DNA of 64,000 nt from Clusia tigrina (GCA_920105625.2 OV050033.1:56794280-56858279), one strand, 5' to 3'; shown: positions 1 to 11,415, counted from the stretch's first letter. Program-made: numbers and translations. The notes: a model not told the origin generated them from the sequence alone.

Positions 1-1675
1 GCTATGCGCTCCCAGCTAGCTGAATTGAAAGCGTTTTTGACATCTAGGGTGACCACAAGGCAATACCTCTTGGTTCCACCCCTCCATCGTTTCCCCTGGA
101 TCGCTGTTTTAGGCGTCTAGACAAGTTCGTTGATGGCGGCCACGGTAGATCTCGCCTTCCGGAAACCATATTGCCGTTTTGAGAGCCCTCCAGATTTTGC
201 AATGGCCTTATCAATCCTGTCACAGATTATCCGCTCCAGAATTTTTCCCGCCGTATCTAACATGCAGAGCGGGCGGTACGCTGAAGGGTCCTCTGTTGGA
301 TTGTTGGCTTTCAGCACCAGGACCAATCGTTGCCTCTTCCATCTCTTGGGGAAAATGCCTTCTCTCAGGCAAGCGTCGTACATTTTCCTCAGTGGCTCTG
401 GGTTCAGTGCAGCTGCGGTCTTGAGCACTCGGTTGGGGATTCCATCTGGGCCGGGTGCTTTCTGGTCTCCAAACTTCCCAACCGCGCGCAACACCTCATC
501 TATAGTCACACTGGGTATTGATTCCTCCGTTTGCTCCAGAGGGAGCTCGTATGGGACATAGGAAAGAGCTGTGCCACTATGCGTCTGAGCAACATTGGAC
601 AGGTTGGGGCTGGCTGCCTATAACAGGGCAATTTTCGCATGACAAGTCTATATGCCATGCCCCATGGATCGTCCTCAACTTGTGCGCATAATTCAGCGAA
701 CCTGGTGCTCTTGCTCTTCTTAATTGCCTTCTTTAGAACATTTCTGGCTTCCTTGAAGGCCTGGTGCTTCTGCAGGGAATCCGGTTTCCGTATGGAAAGT
801 TGATACCTTCTCCTCGCAGCATGTCATGCTTTACGGAGCTCGCCTATTGCATCCGTCCACCAGTAGACAGGTTTATGCCTCCCACCATATGCTCTCCGGG
901 GCATTGCCGCGTCGCAGGCGTTTTCTACCTTCCTTGCCAGCTGATTCGCCATTTCTTCTGCACTGCCTTCCAGCACCAAACCTTCAAGCATCATTTCTAG
1001 GACGTCTTCGTCAAGGCTGTTTGTCCTCCAGCCTTTCAATGTCGGACCTATCCGCTGCCGATTCCGGGGCTTCTCCAGTTCGCAGATGATAGCTTGGTGG
1101 TAGCTGTGGGTGTATATGTCACTCACCAGCCATTTTGCACCCCTCACCAGCCTGCTACTTACGAAGGTTAGGTCTATCGCAGAACTGGCACCTCCTCTGG
1201 CAAAAGTCATCTCGCCGGTATTCAAGAGGATCACGTCAAGTGCTGCGAGTGCATCCATGAGGATATAACCCTTTGGCGTAGTTCGGCCGCAGCCCCATTC
1301 AGTTGTCCATGCGTTGAAATCGCCAGCAATTACTACAGGGTTCCTGCCGTGTGCATCTAGAACGAGTCTATCTACCGCCGACTCAAACTCATCTGTAGTT
1401 AGGCTTGGTGCCATGTAGCAACTGTAAACCGTGGTTCCTCTTATGGTTGCGCTGACGTAGTTTTCATCCCTCCTGACGTCCGCGAGTTGAGGTGGCTTGA
1501 CTCCACACACCCATATTGCAGCTCGGCAAGTATTGTCCTCGACCCAGACTCCTTGGTGCTTCCGACGATATGGTTCACTGAGCACAGCGGCGTCGATCTT
1601 GTGCTCTCTCACCGTCTGCTCAAGTAGGTCTTGTGCAGCTGCGCAGTGATTGAGGTTAAGCTGGAGTAACTTCAT
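1..1675 (-). pseudogene. R1-clade LINE ORF2, endonuclease plus reverse transcriptase, interrupted
   Basis: The start ATG at 1673-1675 overlaps the ORF1 stop. The first 283 codons encode an endonuclease/exonuclease/phosphatase-fold domain (LNLNHC near the start, SEPYR near residue 35, AGDFNAW near residue 115). An in-frame TGA at 824-826 then interrupts it, and the same frame stays readable beyond. A shift of frame lies between about 560 and 600. The reverse-transcriptase finger and palm motifs follow in the new frame to a TAG at 117-119. Another shift between about 60 and 117 brings in RT motif A (TLDVKNAFNSASW) at 1-59. At least two stops and two frameshifts mean no active protein. The rest of RT and the 3' UTR lie to the left of the window. 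Confidence 0.88.
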
Positions 1676-3273
1676 TCCATGCGTTTTGACTCCTTTACTG
1701 CTTGCTTATACGACGGGCATATTCTGCATCCTGTCGAGTGCTCCGTATCCTTGCGGCCTTTGGTCTTGCAGAGTGCACAGGTTGGGCTTTTGCTACACTC
1801 GCTGGCGTTGTGGCCTTCGGCGCCGCATCTGTAGCACCGATTCCGCCAGTCCTCCTTGCTACTGCACTTTTTGACAATATGCCCAAACTCCATGCACTTG
1901 TAGCAACGTGTGGGTACTACCTTTCCCCGCACCCGACAAGAGGTCCATCCGACTCTCAGTTTCCCTGCCAGTAGCGCTGCGGCTGCCAGAGGGGGCAAAC
2001 TGATGGTTGCTGTTTGCGTTCCACCGTACGCTTTCCGAAGGGACCTACTCGCGGACACGGGGAGCTTTTCGAAAGTGCTCAGCTGTTTGCACAGCGCTTC
2101 GTGAACTTCCTCTACCGTGGTGATCTCGTCAATATCCTTTATTTCCAGCAGAGTCTCCTGGGTGAGTTGTCGCACCTCCACACTAGTCCCCAGTGTATTT
2201 GCTACTGCTTCCCGCAGAGTGACCGTCTTCGGGTCCGCTGTCGTGGCTAATTCGAGTAGCAGCTCACCTTTCGCGGTTTTCCTTATTTTGTTCACTCTCT
2301 CGCCCAATTCCCCAAGCCCCGGCTCCGTCTTTATCCTCCGCAAGATCTCCGCATAGGTTGTCACTCCCGTTCCCTTGATGACAATTGCATCAGGTCTGGT
2401 CGGCTTCGCTTTAGCCAGTGTCTTCGGCTTTGCCCGGGGGCGAGCACGAACCATCGTCCACTCTGGCTTTTTCACCACTGCGTCGGGTTTACCCACTTCT
2501 GGCTTGGTGGTATTTTTAGCTGCGGCGGCCTTCGCCATGGCCGCCCTTGCCGCATCCGCCTTCTGCCTTTTGGGTACCGCTCGGCTCGTCGGGCTGGTTC
2601 CGTCGTCTTCTGCGTTTTCGCGGGGACGCTTCGGCATTGCAGCGGAAGCCGCGTAGCTCCTTGCCAGTGGCGATACGCTGGCTTGGACCTCCTTGTCCTC
2701 CTGCGCTTTGCAGGTTTGCATATTCTTGTCGGCTCGCTGCAGTAGTGGTGGTTGAACGGTGACGATGTCATCGGCATCCCGTTCTTGTGCCACTTCTAGG
2801 CACATGTCGCGGATCTTCGCCGCCTTTCGTTTAATGTCCGAATGGACATTATGTCGCTCCGCAATGTAGCTGATGAGTGCCTCGACATGCCACTCTAGCA
2901 CAGCCATTTTCCCCTTATCATTCACTTCCGGCGGCGGGTAGATTGCCATCTTCCCTAGCATGTCTGACTTACATGCCACCCGCATTTGCATCTCCCCCGG
3001 ATCACCCAGGGAGATTCTCCGCACCGTCAGTCGCTGGTCTTGCCCACCACTAGGTGGGGTCCGGCGCAGTATGGAGCTTCTATTAAAAGGATCCTGCTCC
3101 CTGCTTTTGTTTTTTGCTCCCTCGTTATTGTTGTTGTTGTTTTCTTTGTTATTTATTTTGTTCATGCGTATTGGGTCCCCGCTCAGAATCGTTATCGCTG
3201 CCCGTAGTACAGTCGCCTTCATGATCCCATGGTTGTATATGCCGGAGCAGGGAGGCCATGCAAGGGCTGACAC
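1672..3273 (-). CDS. R1-clade LINE ORF1, gag-like nucleic-acid-binding protein
   Basis: This is an intact 533-residue frame. The N-terminal part is low-complexity (an Asn run near residues 40-50), followed by charged, Ala/Lys-rich sequence. The C-terminus holds three cysteine knuckles: CYKCMEFGHIVKKC and CYRCGAEGHNASEC both fit CX2CX4HX4C, and a third, CALC...H...C, is looser. In this family ORF1 binds element RNA and forms the particle used for reverse transcription. The stop TGA (1672-1674) overlaps the ATG of ORF2 (1673-1675) as ATGA, the arrangement expected for termination-reinitiation coupling of the two frames. I used the most upstream ATG of the frame, so the true start could be further in. 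ORF1 is intact while ORF2 is broken. Confidence 0.88.
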   Translation of the reverse strand: MSALAWPPCSGIYNHGIMKATVLRAAITILSGDPIRMNKINNKENNNNNNEGAKNKSREQDPFNRSSILRRTPPSGGQDQRLTVRRISLGDPGEMQMRVACKSDMLGKMAIYPPPEVNDKGKMAVLEWHVEALISYIAERHNVHSDIKRKAAKIRDMCLEVAQERDADDIVTVQPPLLQRADKNMQTCKAQEDKEVQASVSPLARSYAASAAMPKRPRENAEDDGTSPTSRAVPKRQKADAARAAMAKAAAAKNTTKPEVGKPDAVVKKPEWTMVRARPRAKPKTLAKAKPTRPDAIVIKGTGVTTYAEILRRIKTEPGLGELGERVNKIRKTAKGELLLELATTADPKTVTLREAVANTLGTSVEVRQLTQETLLEIKDIDEITTVEEVHEALCKQLSTFEKLPVSASRSLRKAYGGTQTATISLPPLAAAALLAGKLRVGWTSCRVRGKVVPTRCYKCMEFGHIVKKCSSKEDWRNRCYRCGAEGHNASECSKSPTCALCKTKGRKDTEHSTGCRICPSYKQAVKESKRME

Positions 3274-3777
3274 AAGTCCTCATGGGAGCTTGCATACAGA
3301 GCCAGATCAGCGTTAGTCGGGAATGTTACATCCGAGCCTGTACCGCCAACTTAATGGGGTCGGACATCGAGCGTTCTCCGAGACCTGCCAAGGTTTTAAC
3401 GGGACGGAGGCAATTATGGCATTAAGCTGCCAGCCATTTCGATAAGATTTCACTCGTATGTACTAAAGTGACAGCATGCCACAATCGTCAGCCCATATCC
3501 ATAATTCCCAAAAAATGTCCGGTATCACAAACTTAAGGCCTTACCGGTCTCGACCTTAGTAGCGCTAAGCGCTTGTCGCACAGCTGCCCCAGGCATGTGG
3601 CAGCTGACCAAGGTGTTGGTGATCTGAATTCACTCTTGGATTTTTATGGTCCAACGATGATCCCACGAAGTCCCTCGGTGGTGAAACGATGCTCCGCGTC
3701 CGTCCCTCGATGGTCCATCGTTGTCCATCGGTGCCCCTTCAGCCACCCCTCCGGGGTCATCGCTGAAAGAGTCGTTG

Positions 3778-3886
3778 CTCACTTCGGCTAGCAACCAGCG
3801 GTTGCTGGTATACCATTGCCCGGGGCCGCCACGAGGAGGCAGTGAGTTTTCTTGGAAGAGTTCTCTGTAAGGATCGCCCTGGCCTC
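3778..3886 (-). ncRNA. Candidate HDV-like self-cleaving ribozyme at the 5' end of the R1-clade LINE
   Basis: Reading the minus strand, the segments fall in the order of the HDV double pseudoknot. P1 5' strand GAGGCC 3886-3881; a 34-nt J1/2; P2 5' CTCACT 3846-3841; P3 GCC 3840-3838; L3 TCCTCGT 3837-3831; P3 GGC 3830-3828; P1 3' GGCCCC 3827-3822; then GGGCAAT, whose GG can make P1.1 with CC of L3. P4 is AGCAACC-GCT-GGTTGCT, 3806-3790. J4/2 contains GCCGA, fitting the C-N-R-A rule with its catalytic cytosine. P2 closes with AGTGAG 3783-3778. All helices are Watson-Crick except one A/C mismatch in P1. Such ribozymes release the 5' end of R2 and several other LINE transcripts. Activity is not shown, and the P1 mismatch may have killed this copy. 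Confidence 0.6.
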
Positions 3887-3936
3887 TCGCTGGTGAGTGG
3901 CTATCAGAGTATTTACCTTAAGATTATCAACCCTGA

Positions 3937-4860
3937 CCCATCTGTTCTGGTCTATGTTTTGGAATCTGTTTCGGACTCTGTTTTGAACTCTGTTTTGGTC
4001 TCTGCTTAGGACTCTATTTTCCTTACTATTTTGCACTCTATTTTTTACTTTGTTTTGGTATCTTGTAAACTACATATGTTTTTTACTCTTTTTTGACGTT
4101 GTTTTAAACTCTGTTTTGGTCTCTGTTTTGGAATCTCTTTTGGACTCTGTTTTGAACTCTGTTTTGAACTCTGTTTTGATCTCTGTTTAGGACTCTATTT
4201 TGCGTATTCTTTTGGACTCTATTTTGGACTTTGTTTTGGTATCTTTTAATCTCTGTTTCGGTATGTGTTTAGGACTCTATTTTACATACTGTTTTGGACT
4301 CTATTTTGGACTTTGTTTTGGCATCCTTTAAATTCAGTTTTTTACTCTTTTTTGACGTTTCTGTCTGTTTTGGTCTCTGTTTTGGAATTTTTTTTGGACT
4401 CTCTTTTGCATATCTCTTTTGCACAATGTTTTGGAATCTGTTTTGGACTCTGTTTTGGTCTCTGTTTTGGAATCTCTTTTGGACTCTGTTTTGAACTCTG
4501 TTTTGGTCTCTGTTTAGGACTCTATTTTGCTCAATGTTTTGGACTCTATTTTTTACTTTGTTTTAGTATCTTTTAAACTCTGTTTCGGTCTCTGTTTAAG
4601 ACTCTATTTTGTATACTTTTTGGACTCTATTTTGGACTTTGTTTCGGTATCTTTTAAACTCTGTTTTTTACTCTTTTTTGACGTTGTTTTAAACTCTGTT
4701 TTGGTCTCTCTTTTGGAATCTGTTTCGGACTCTGTTTTGAACTCTCTTTTGGTCTCTGTTTAGGACTCTTATTTGCAAACTGTTTTGGTGGTCTATTTTG
4801 GACTTTGTTTTGGTATCTTTTAAACTCTGTTTTGGATTCGTTTTTGACTTTGTTTTGATG
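3937..4860. repeat. Minisatellite of a 12-bp unit (consensus near GGACTCTGTTTT)
   Basis: About 75 degenerate copies of a 12-bp unit run through this stretch. Variants are GGTCTCTGTTTT, GGAATCTGTTTT and GAACTCTGTTTT. There is a loose higher-order pattern: the motif TTTTTTGACGTT recurs at about 4095, 4354 and 4680. Because 12 is divisible by three, the array gives long open frames with a repeating Phe/Trp/Leu or Cys/Phe/Gly pattern. These are by-products of the period, not genes. The R1-clade element ends about 50 bp away. Confidence 0.9.
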
Positions 4861-7030
4861 GGAGATCTTTGTAAATAACGAAAAAAAATTAATCTTGGAA
4901 AATGTCATTTGGATTTATAGGAAAAATGTCGCTTTCGTCACCAGCAACGTGCACAGAATTTCCTTATCAATTTGCCGTGAAACTAACCACTTAAAACCAC
5001 GATCCCATCCGTTTGAAATTTACATTTTTATAATTTTTTTATTTTCGCAAGTCTCGTTCACTCATTGCAGCACGTCAATTTTTTTCCCACATCAATGGTA
5101 GTTTGTTTCGTGCCCCACCTCCAAGGCGCACTAGCGCCAAGCCCTCCCCTAACGCGGAGTCCAACACTTTCCTGTCTAACCTTGCCGGCTACATCTGCTC
5201 CGTCTGCCGCTGAGCCGTCGCGCCGTCTACGGTTGGTAAAATATGGAAATTGTTCAAACTGAAAATTCCCATCGTCCTGCTGTTAAGTTACGTTCAGTTG
5301 GCTGAGGTTAGGTTCCTTTCGTCGCGTTTTGCTGTGACTCAGTTCGTTTGGCTTCGGATTTGTAACGCTGCTCCATAATTTATGAACTTCCAGCACCGCT
5401 GGTATGGTAATTGTTAACGTGTTGGCTGGCATTCTGTCGCTGCAATATGACCCCACCCACTTGGCGCGGTTGTTGTGGGCGAGTGCGGTGGATGTGGGTG
5501 TAGGTGTGCTGGTCACTGTTTGCGGTTTGCGGCGTTTGGTTGGTTAGCTGCGCTTGGCAGCGGTGCTGATTGCTTTGGCTTAACTTTCAATCATGCCGCT
5601 TCGATTTGTTTTCAATGAATGACGGTGGTTCGAGTGGCCAATATACGAATTGGTTTGCATATTGTTGGATGGATTTTGTGCAAGAGTAGCTGTGCAGTTG
5701 TTCTATTCACTTGGATGTGGGCGCCATTGTCTGTGTTTGTTTATCTTTATGCAAGCGTGGTAAAAATAAAATAGATGCAATGCATTGATTTTCATTTAAT
5801 GGATGAGAGAGTATTTGTACGAAAATTAGTTTAGATTTTATAGGTCGATCAGGATTTGAGTGATTCAAACGAACTTGTTTGATAATTTAACTTTGATAAA
5901 ATTAGCTTAATTGACTGTCAATTCCTTTATATCTCCTTGCGCTCCGATGTATGCATATTCATTTTATTTATTTCGATTACTTTCGGTATCATTTCAATAT
6001 ATGCCAGTACTATAAGGAGTTATCTCAAAGATATAGTCTCATATATGTTCCTCGTGATTTATAACTAATATCCAACAACGCTACTGACTTTCCATTCATA
6101 ATTTTCAGCTTATTCATATTTAGTCATGCATACTAAAAGGCAGAGTATTCTAAGTCGACTTGAGACGAATTTTAGATACGTAAATATATAAATTATAAAT
6201 ATAGTTTGTGTCCTTTCCATTTCAGTAGGAAATAAATAAGTTTATTATAACTTGGGCTGTATAAGTAGGCACCATTTTCTCAGCCCAAAGAGCTGTTTCA
6301 TTAAGTGATGGCGGTTAGGCTTCTAAAAACCGTTGCATAAATCAACCACTATCACCAAACTGCAATTCAAAAATCCCATAAAATATTCGTATATTGTGAG
6401 GACTTCGTCCCTGTTCTGTTTCTGCATTAAATTCCAAAAGCAGGAGTATAAAATGCAAGAGCCCATCTGCCACTTCCTTGTACGACAAGTTGTAGTGCAG
6501 TTGTTATTGCATTGTATTGTAACAGCAGCCGAACTCTGCAAGTCTGACGAATGAAGCATATTCGGACAATAGACAAATTTATGAAAAATAAGTTTCTCCT
6601 TTAGCTCAGAGCATCTTTGGGCGACTTTATTAAATGTTGGAAATATTGCTGTCAATTGTCCCCTTCTGGTTGCTTCGAGCTATTCATGTTGCTTTTATTG
6701 TTTGAATAATTTAGTATGCAGCCTGTTGACAATATTAAAAGCGCGCAAGTAGAGAGTCATGAATGGTTCAAACCAAAAATAGTGGAAACCATGAATAGTT
6801 CAAGCCATGAATAGTTTAAAAGTCATCGTACTCTGGTGGCCAAAAAGGAACTTGTCTTGGTGATAATAAAGGTGAAGTGAAATACAATAAGTCATAAAAG
6901 TGAATATTTTACTTTCTTCCCTTTCCAAAAAAGGATTCAAAGAACACGTAAGCTACAGGGCTTCCTGGAAAGCTTTAATGTTTTGTTTATTTATTTTTTT
7001 AAAGGACATTTCTGCTCACCCATGTATTCG
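4861..7030. other. Gene-free stretch; GC-richer island at about 5090-5560
   Basis: No supported gene. Positions 5090-5560 are clearly richer in G+C than the flanks and lack long open frames in a recognisable family; this could be an untranslated exon or an old element. The rest is AT-rich. At 6755-6825 a short motif CATGAATAGTTCAAG recurs about three times. Confidence 0.5.
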
Positions 7031-7285
<255 letters not shown>

Positions 7286-7991
7286 ATGTAAATGTGTGTA
7301 TATATGGATATGTACATATCCATGTACTCGTATATAAACACTTGTATTATTTACTCATATTGCACCAGAAGAGAGATTGCTCTGCATGCTCCGAGGAATC
7401 TTGAGAATCACAGCATTTCTATGGGCCGACAGAGTCTTCCACGAAACAGAATTACAGAGCGTATATTCTCCCTGGTATATGTTCGGTAATTCTGCTTTCT
7501 GGAGGAAACTATAGTTTCATAGAAAGATTGTTTTGTGTGCTGTTGGTATGATCAATAAATAAAGAGGGCGTTGAATCATATAACATTGTTTCAATTAATC
7601 GGACAAATATTTGTATGGAATAATCTAGACTAGTCGATAATTGGCTTCCACTTCTAAATGAACTGTGATAGAATAATATCTTAATAAGTGAATCGTTTCT
7701 GGGGCGGAAGGGCGTATAAAGGAAACGAAACACTAACTGATTACCATAAAAGGGAAGCAGAACATTCCTTTATAGGTCCTTAACTTTTCTTTGTGCACAG
7801 TTGAAGTGACAATGAAAACTAACTGATGACAAATCTCTTTATACTGGAAAAATATTAAAACTTAGACAGTGCGATATCGTAACTATTTGCATGGTTCTCT
7901 TTAAAGAATGATCCCAAAGATCTCCCACAGAATATTAAAAATTTGATGTAAAATACCTAAAGCTGCTTCCATGTCATCGCCACCCAAACTA

Positions 7992-8188
7992 CAGTAATAT
8001 CTCGATGTACGCCACCTCAATTAACTGTTTCATACGTCCATTTACAATGATGACTTTCTCGATTCACGTTCCCCAAAATTCTTATATTTCTTTATTCCTT
8101 TAAATCTTGGAAATATTTATTTAATGCTTTGTTTATTCACAATTTAACTTATCTGGAATTAATTATAGCTTAAATCGAGGTGTTACTG
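7992..8188. mobile_element. Pogo/Tigger-like MITE, 197 bp, with TA target duplication
   Basis: The ends are inverted: left CAGTAATATCTCGATGTA, right (reverse complement) CAGTAACACCTCGATTTA. Each end is flanked by TA (7990-7991 and 8189-8190). Tc1/mariner-superfamily pogo elements begin with CAGT and duplicate TA, so this fits a non-autonomous pogo-type MITE. There is no coding capacity. The TIR match is about 15 of 18 bases, suggesting an old copy. Confidence 0.75.
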
Positions 8189-10394
8189 TACTGTAAACTA
8201 TTTCGAAGTACATTTCTACCAATTGAATGAATTATAAACCAGACTAATATAAATATGTAAATAATTTTTCTTATGTTTCTAATAAACTACGAGTAGAAGA
8301 ACCTAATTCCTAAATGCAGGTTGTGTTTGCTTTCAAAGTTTGGCTTTGTTTCTTTTCTTTTTTTTTTTGTTGTTTACCATTGACTTGCGAATAAAATCAA
8401 TTTTCAATTTTCATTGCTCTGTTTTTCCCCTTCTGTACGCATACAAATGAACTGCTGCCAATTAAAATGCAATGAAGGCAATTTAATTTATGCAATAAAT
8501 CACGTAGAATGCGGCAGTTATGATCACAACCAAAGCCACGCCCCTACGGATAAAACAACATAATTAAGCGAACTGTGAAAACGGTGAACTGCAAAAAGTA
8601 CTCTCACAAAAAACTTCATTTATAAATTCAATTTACTTTCTTCGTTTGAGGAGAGCCTCGGAAATTGTTTAACCATAGCAATTTAACCGACCGCCTCCAC
8701 CAGTTATCCAAGGAACTAAAATGGGAAATTTCCAAATATCTCCTTTAAAAGTTTTTCTTGCAGTAGATTAATTGATTTTTTGCATAAGAGTAAACATATT
8801 TCTAGAATTCACCTGTTGTCTGGAATAGGTAAAGGAGGGTGAGAAGGGTCCCAACCACCCTAATGAATAATATTGAATTTCTTTCAAAAGAGCTGCTCGA
8901 AAAATTGCTTACTTAATGCTAATTGTTGTATAATTGTTGTCATGAATTACTGTAAATATTTTGCATATCCAAGGTCCGTTTACAGGTGCGGATCCTTTCA
9001 CAGGAGGGAATCAAAATAATTTGAATAACGAAATTTGGTGGGGACAAAATCACCTCACTTATATATTTATTGACTCAAGAGGTTTATTCGTTGACTAATC
9101 TATACCACCCGAGGGCATAAATGGCAGTCGTTATTTTCACCTGTTTTGCTTGAAATAGAATAGTCTAAAAACATGTCCTTAAACTTAGTTTTGAGAACGA
9201 CATAGAATATAGAATATTTAGAAAATCAGCTTTTGTTTGAAGGACTATAAACCTTAAAGGTGCCCATCTGGGATTCTATTTATACTCATTAATAAGTGGG
9301 CGTTTTGCGTTGGTATACCGAAAGGTCCCTTCAAGTTATTTTCAGTCTCCAAGCATATTTTTATAACTTTTGTACGCCTAATAAAAAAATCGTATATAAA
9401 ACAAAACTTCAACAATTTCTTTATACTGCAATGCGACGCCACAATTGTGGGGCGGTATATTGTTACGAAAAGTAGTTCATGCGGATACTTCAGATCACTG
9501 AATAGTACCAAATAATACAAATTTGTGTAAAGACTTTACCCACTAGCTTCGAGACTACCAGCCTGTAGCAACTGTGCTGTCAACGAGTGACCACACTTCA
9601 ACATCTTTCATGATCACCTCGAGTCAGAATATACCTTTCTGTGTGGTCACATAGCCATCTTCCAAAAATCGGGCCTAAAAAAAGCTTCGTAAAATTGTTT
9701 ATACTGCAATGCGATGGAGAAATTGTAGGTCCATATATATTACGAAAATTAGTTCATGTTAATTTTTCGGAACACTGGACAGTTTCACAAAAATTTTCAT
9801 TTCACAAAATTGTTCACTATATTGTTCATTTCACAATTTATCTTTAATTAACATAGTTTTCTGGAAGAACAATTCACTTCAGCAATATTAATAAAATTTT
9901 ACAGATATTCTAATCCGTAATTCTGTAACATGAATTGACAGTTCCATATCTCAAACTTACTATACATACATCCTGAAATTAGGCAGTTAGTGTATATTTC
10001 TTGTGATATATAATTTCCTCATTCGTTTTATTCAACCCAAACTCCGTCCATACCCAATGACATGGTATTGGTGGGGGTTCAGAATTAGCTCCACATTCGT
10101 TCTAGAATACCTTTCAATGAGTACCTTCCTTGAGAAGTTACTAGAATACATTTTGTAACACAATTTTTTAACCAAACTATTTAATTATCCCGTGATAATC
10201 AAGCTCACAAGGTCATCTTCAATGGCATCTTCCAGTAAAGCTATGTAATGAATTCTTCAATATTTTAATTATCTATGATGTTCATAATTTCCTGCTCTTT
10301 TATACTGTACAAGAATACTCTACTCCCACACACGTGAGTAAACTGGCTAGTGTTAAATATCATAAATCAAACATATTTGCAAAGTCAATAAGTA
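8189..10394. other. Gene-free AT-rich stretch with one dispersed direct repeat
   Basis: No gene is supported. A segment of about 65 bp at 9419-9482, beginning TTTATACTGCAATGCGA, is repeated in the same orientation at 9698-9762 with many substitutions. The two are about 280 bp apart, so this may be a remnant of a longer repeat unit. Confidence 0.5.
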
Positions 10395-10395
10395 G

Positions 10396-10622
10396 AATGC
10401 ACCCAAACCCCACATACCCACACCCTGCATACCCAAACTACACATACCCAAACTACGCACACCCAAACCCCGTACAACCAAGCGTCACATAACCAAACCC
10501 CGCACACCCAAACCCCGTACAACCAAGCCTCACATAACTAAACCCCGCCCACACAAACCCCGCACACTCAAACCCCGCACAACCAAACGCCGTACACCCA
10601 ACCCCCACATACCCCTCCCCCT
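10396..10622. repeat. C-rich minisatellite, 15-bp unit with a 45-bp higher-order period
   Basis: Units resemble CGCACACCCAAACCC. The variant GTACAACCAAGC recurs at 10472 and 10517, exactly 45 bp (three units) apart. The plus strand is almost free of G, and the minus strand is rich in GGGGTTTGGGTG-like runs. Confidence 0.88.
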
Positions 10623-11159
10623 TGCATTTCATTAGTTATTATGTACACAGCTATATTATAGTGCAGATTGGCTTATTCAGATAAGGTTTAAATTAAAATG
10701 TACGCAGTGAAGCTTGAGAGATCCTCCAATATCTCCTACATTCCTTTTGTTTCGCTCTATTCAGTTGAAGTCTCATAAATATTAATATACGCCAAATTTT
10801 TTTTACTTTTAGCATATTTTCCCCACTCTTGATGCATTCATTTTATACTTTATTCATAGTTCATTTCTCATACACTGCAACCATAATAGCAGTAAACAAA
10901 CGCTCGTAAACTTTAGCAATATATCTTAATTAGCAACGATAACGGAGCTATTGTGACTAAAGCCAGGGTATCGGGACATTTTTCTATTATGTATTTTGAT
11001 TTAAGTGAATTCAGTTGAATATTAAACGACTCTTTCGAATATGATATTTGAGTCTAGTTTAAGGAATCTGAATGAATTCATAATTATTAACGAGAAGAGT
11101 AATTTGCAATGGAAAAATATTTTTGCATCTAATGACTAAGATCATTAAATACGCTTCGA

Positions 11160-11415
11160 ATGTGGTTTGCGGAGTCTCACTAACTTAATCAGTCAGTATC
11201 AGAATCGAATCACTTTCTTAAGCTAAGGTTATCAAAGCCGAACAACTTTCTGAAACTAAGGTGATTAAATACGCTTCAAATCTAGAATCTCACCAACTTA
11301 ATCAGTCAGTACTAGAACTGAACCACTTCCTTAAGCTACGGTTATCAAATGTATTTCGAATCTAGAATCTCACTATCTTAATCAGTCACTACCAAAGCTG
11401 AACCACATTGGCTTC
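11160..11415. repeat. Degenerate tandem repeat, about 80-113 bp unit, three copies
   Basis: The phrase ACTTAATCAGTCAGTA recurs at 11183 and 11296, and with changes at 11376. Each is followed by a diverged CTGAACCACTTCCTTAAGCT-like segment. The first interval is longer (113 against 80 bp) because a ~33-bp part is itself duplicated. Confidence 0.8.

Larger units (their letters stand above)
1..3886 (-). mobile_element. R1-clade non-LTR retrotransposon (LINE), decayed, cut by the left window edge
   Basis: The element reads right to left: 5' leader about 3886-3274, ORF1 3273-1672, ORF2 from 1675 downward and off the window. ORF1 carries CCHC zinc knuckles. ORF2 has an apurinic-type endonuclease followed by a reverse transcriptase, the standard R1/I/Jockey order. 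The reverse-transcriptase wording (APGPDGIPN, YRPLCMLDTAGKILERII, QYGFRKARST) and the endonuclease start (LQLNLNHC, SEPYR) point to the R1 clade. GC content is far higher than in the surrounding DNA. ORF2 is interrupted by stops and frameshifts, so this copy cannot encode a full protein. The 5' boundary at 3886 is inferred from an HDV-like ribozyme fold; the 3' end is not in the window. The family name within R1 is not known to me. Confidence 0.9.

Noticed and set aside
1650..3316. Plus-strand open frames opposite the LINE ORF1
   Set aside because: They are antisense shadows of a GC-rich coding frame with no domain content.
4265..4908. Open frames rich in Phe, Trp, Leu, Cys in the 12-bp array
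   Set aside because: The period is a multiple of three, so frames stay open without coding. No family resemblance.
5090..5560. A coding exon in the GC-richer island
   Set aside because: Frames are short, no convincing splice-site pair is found, and the composition alone is not enough.
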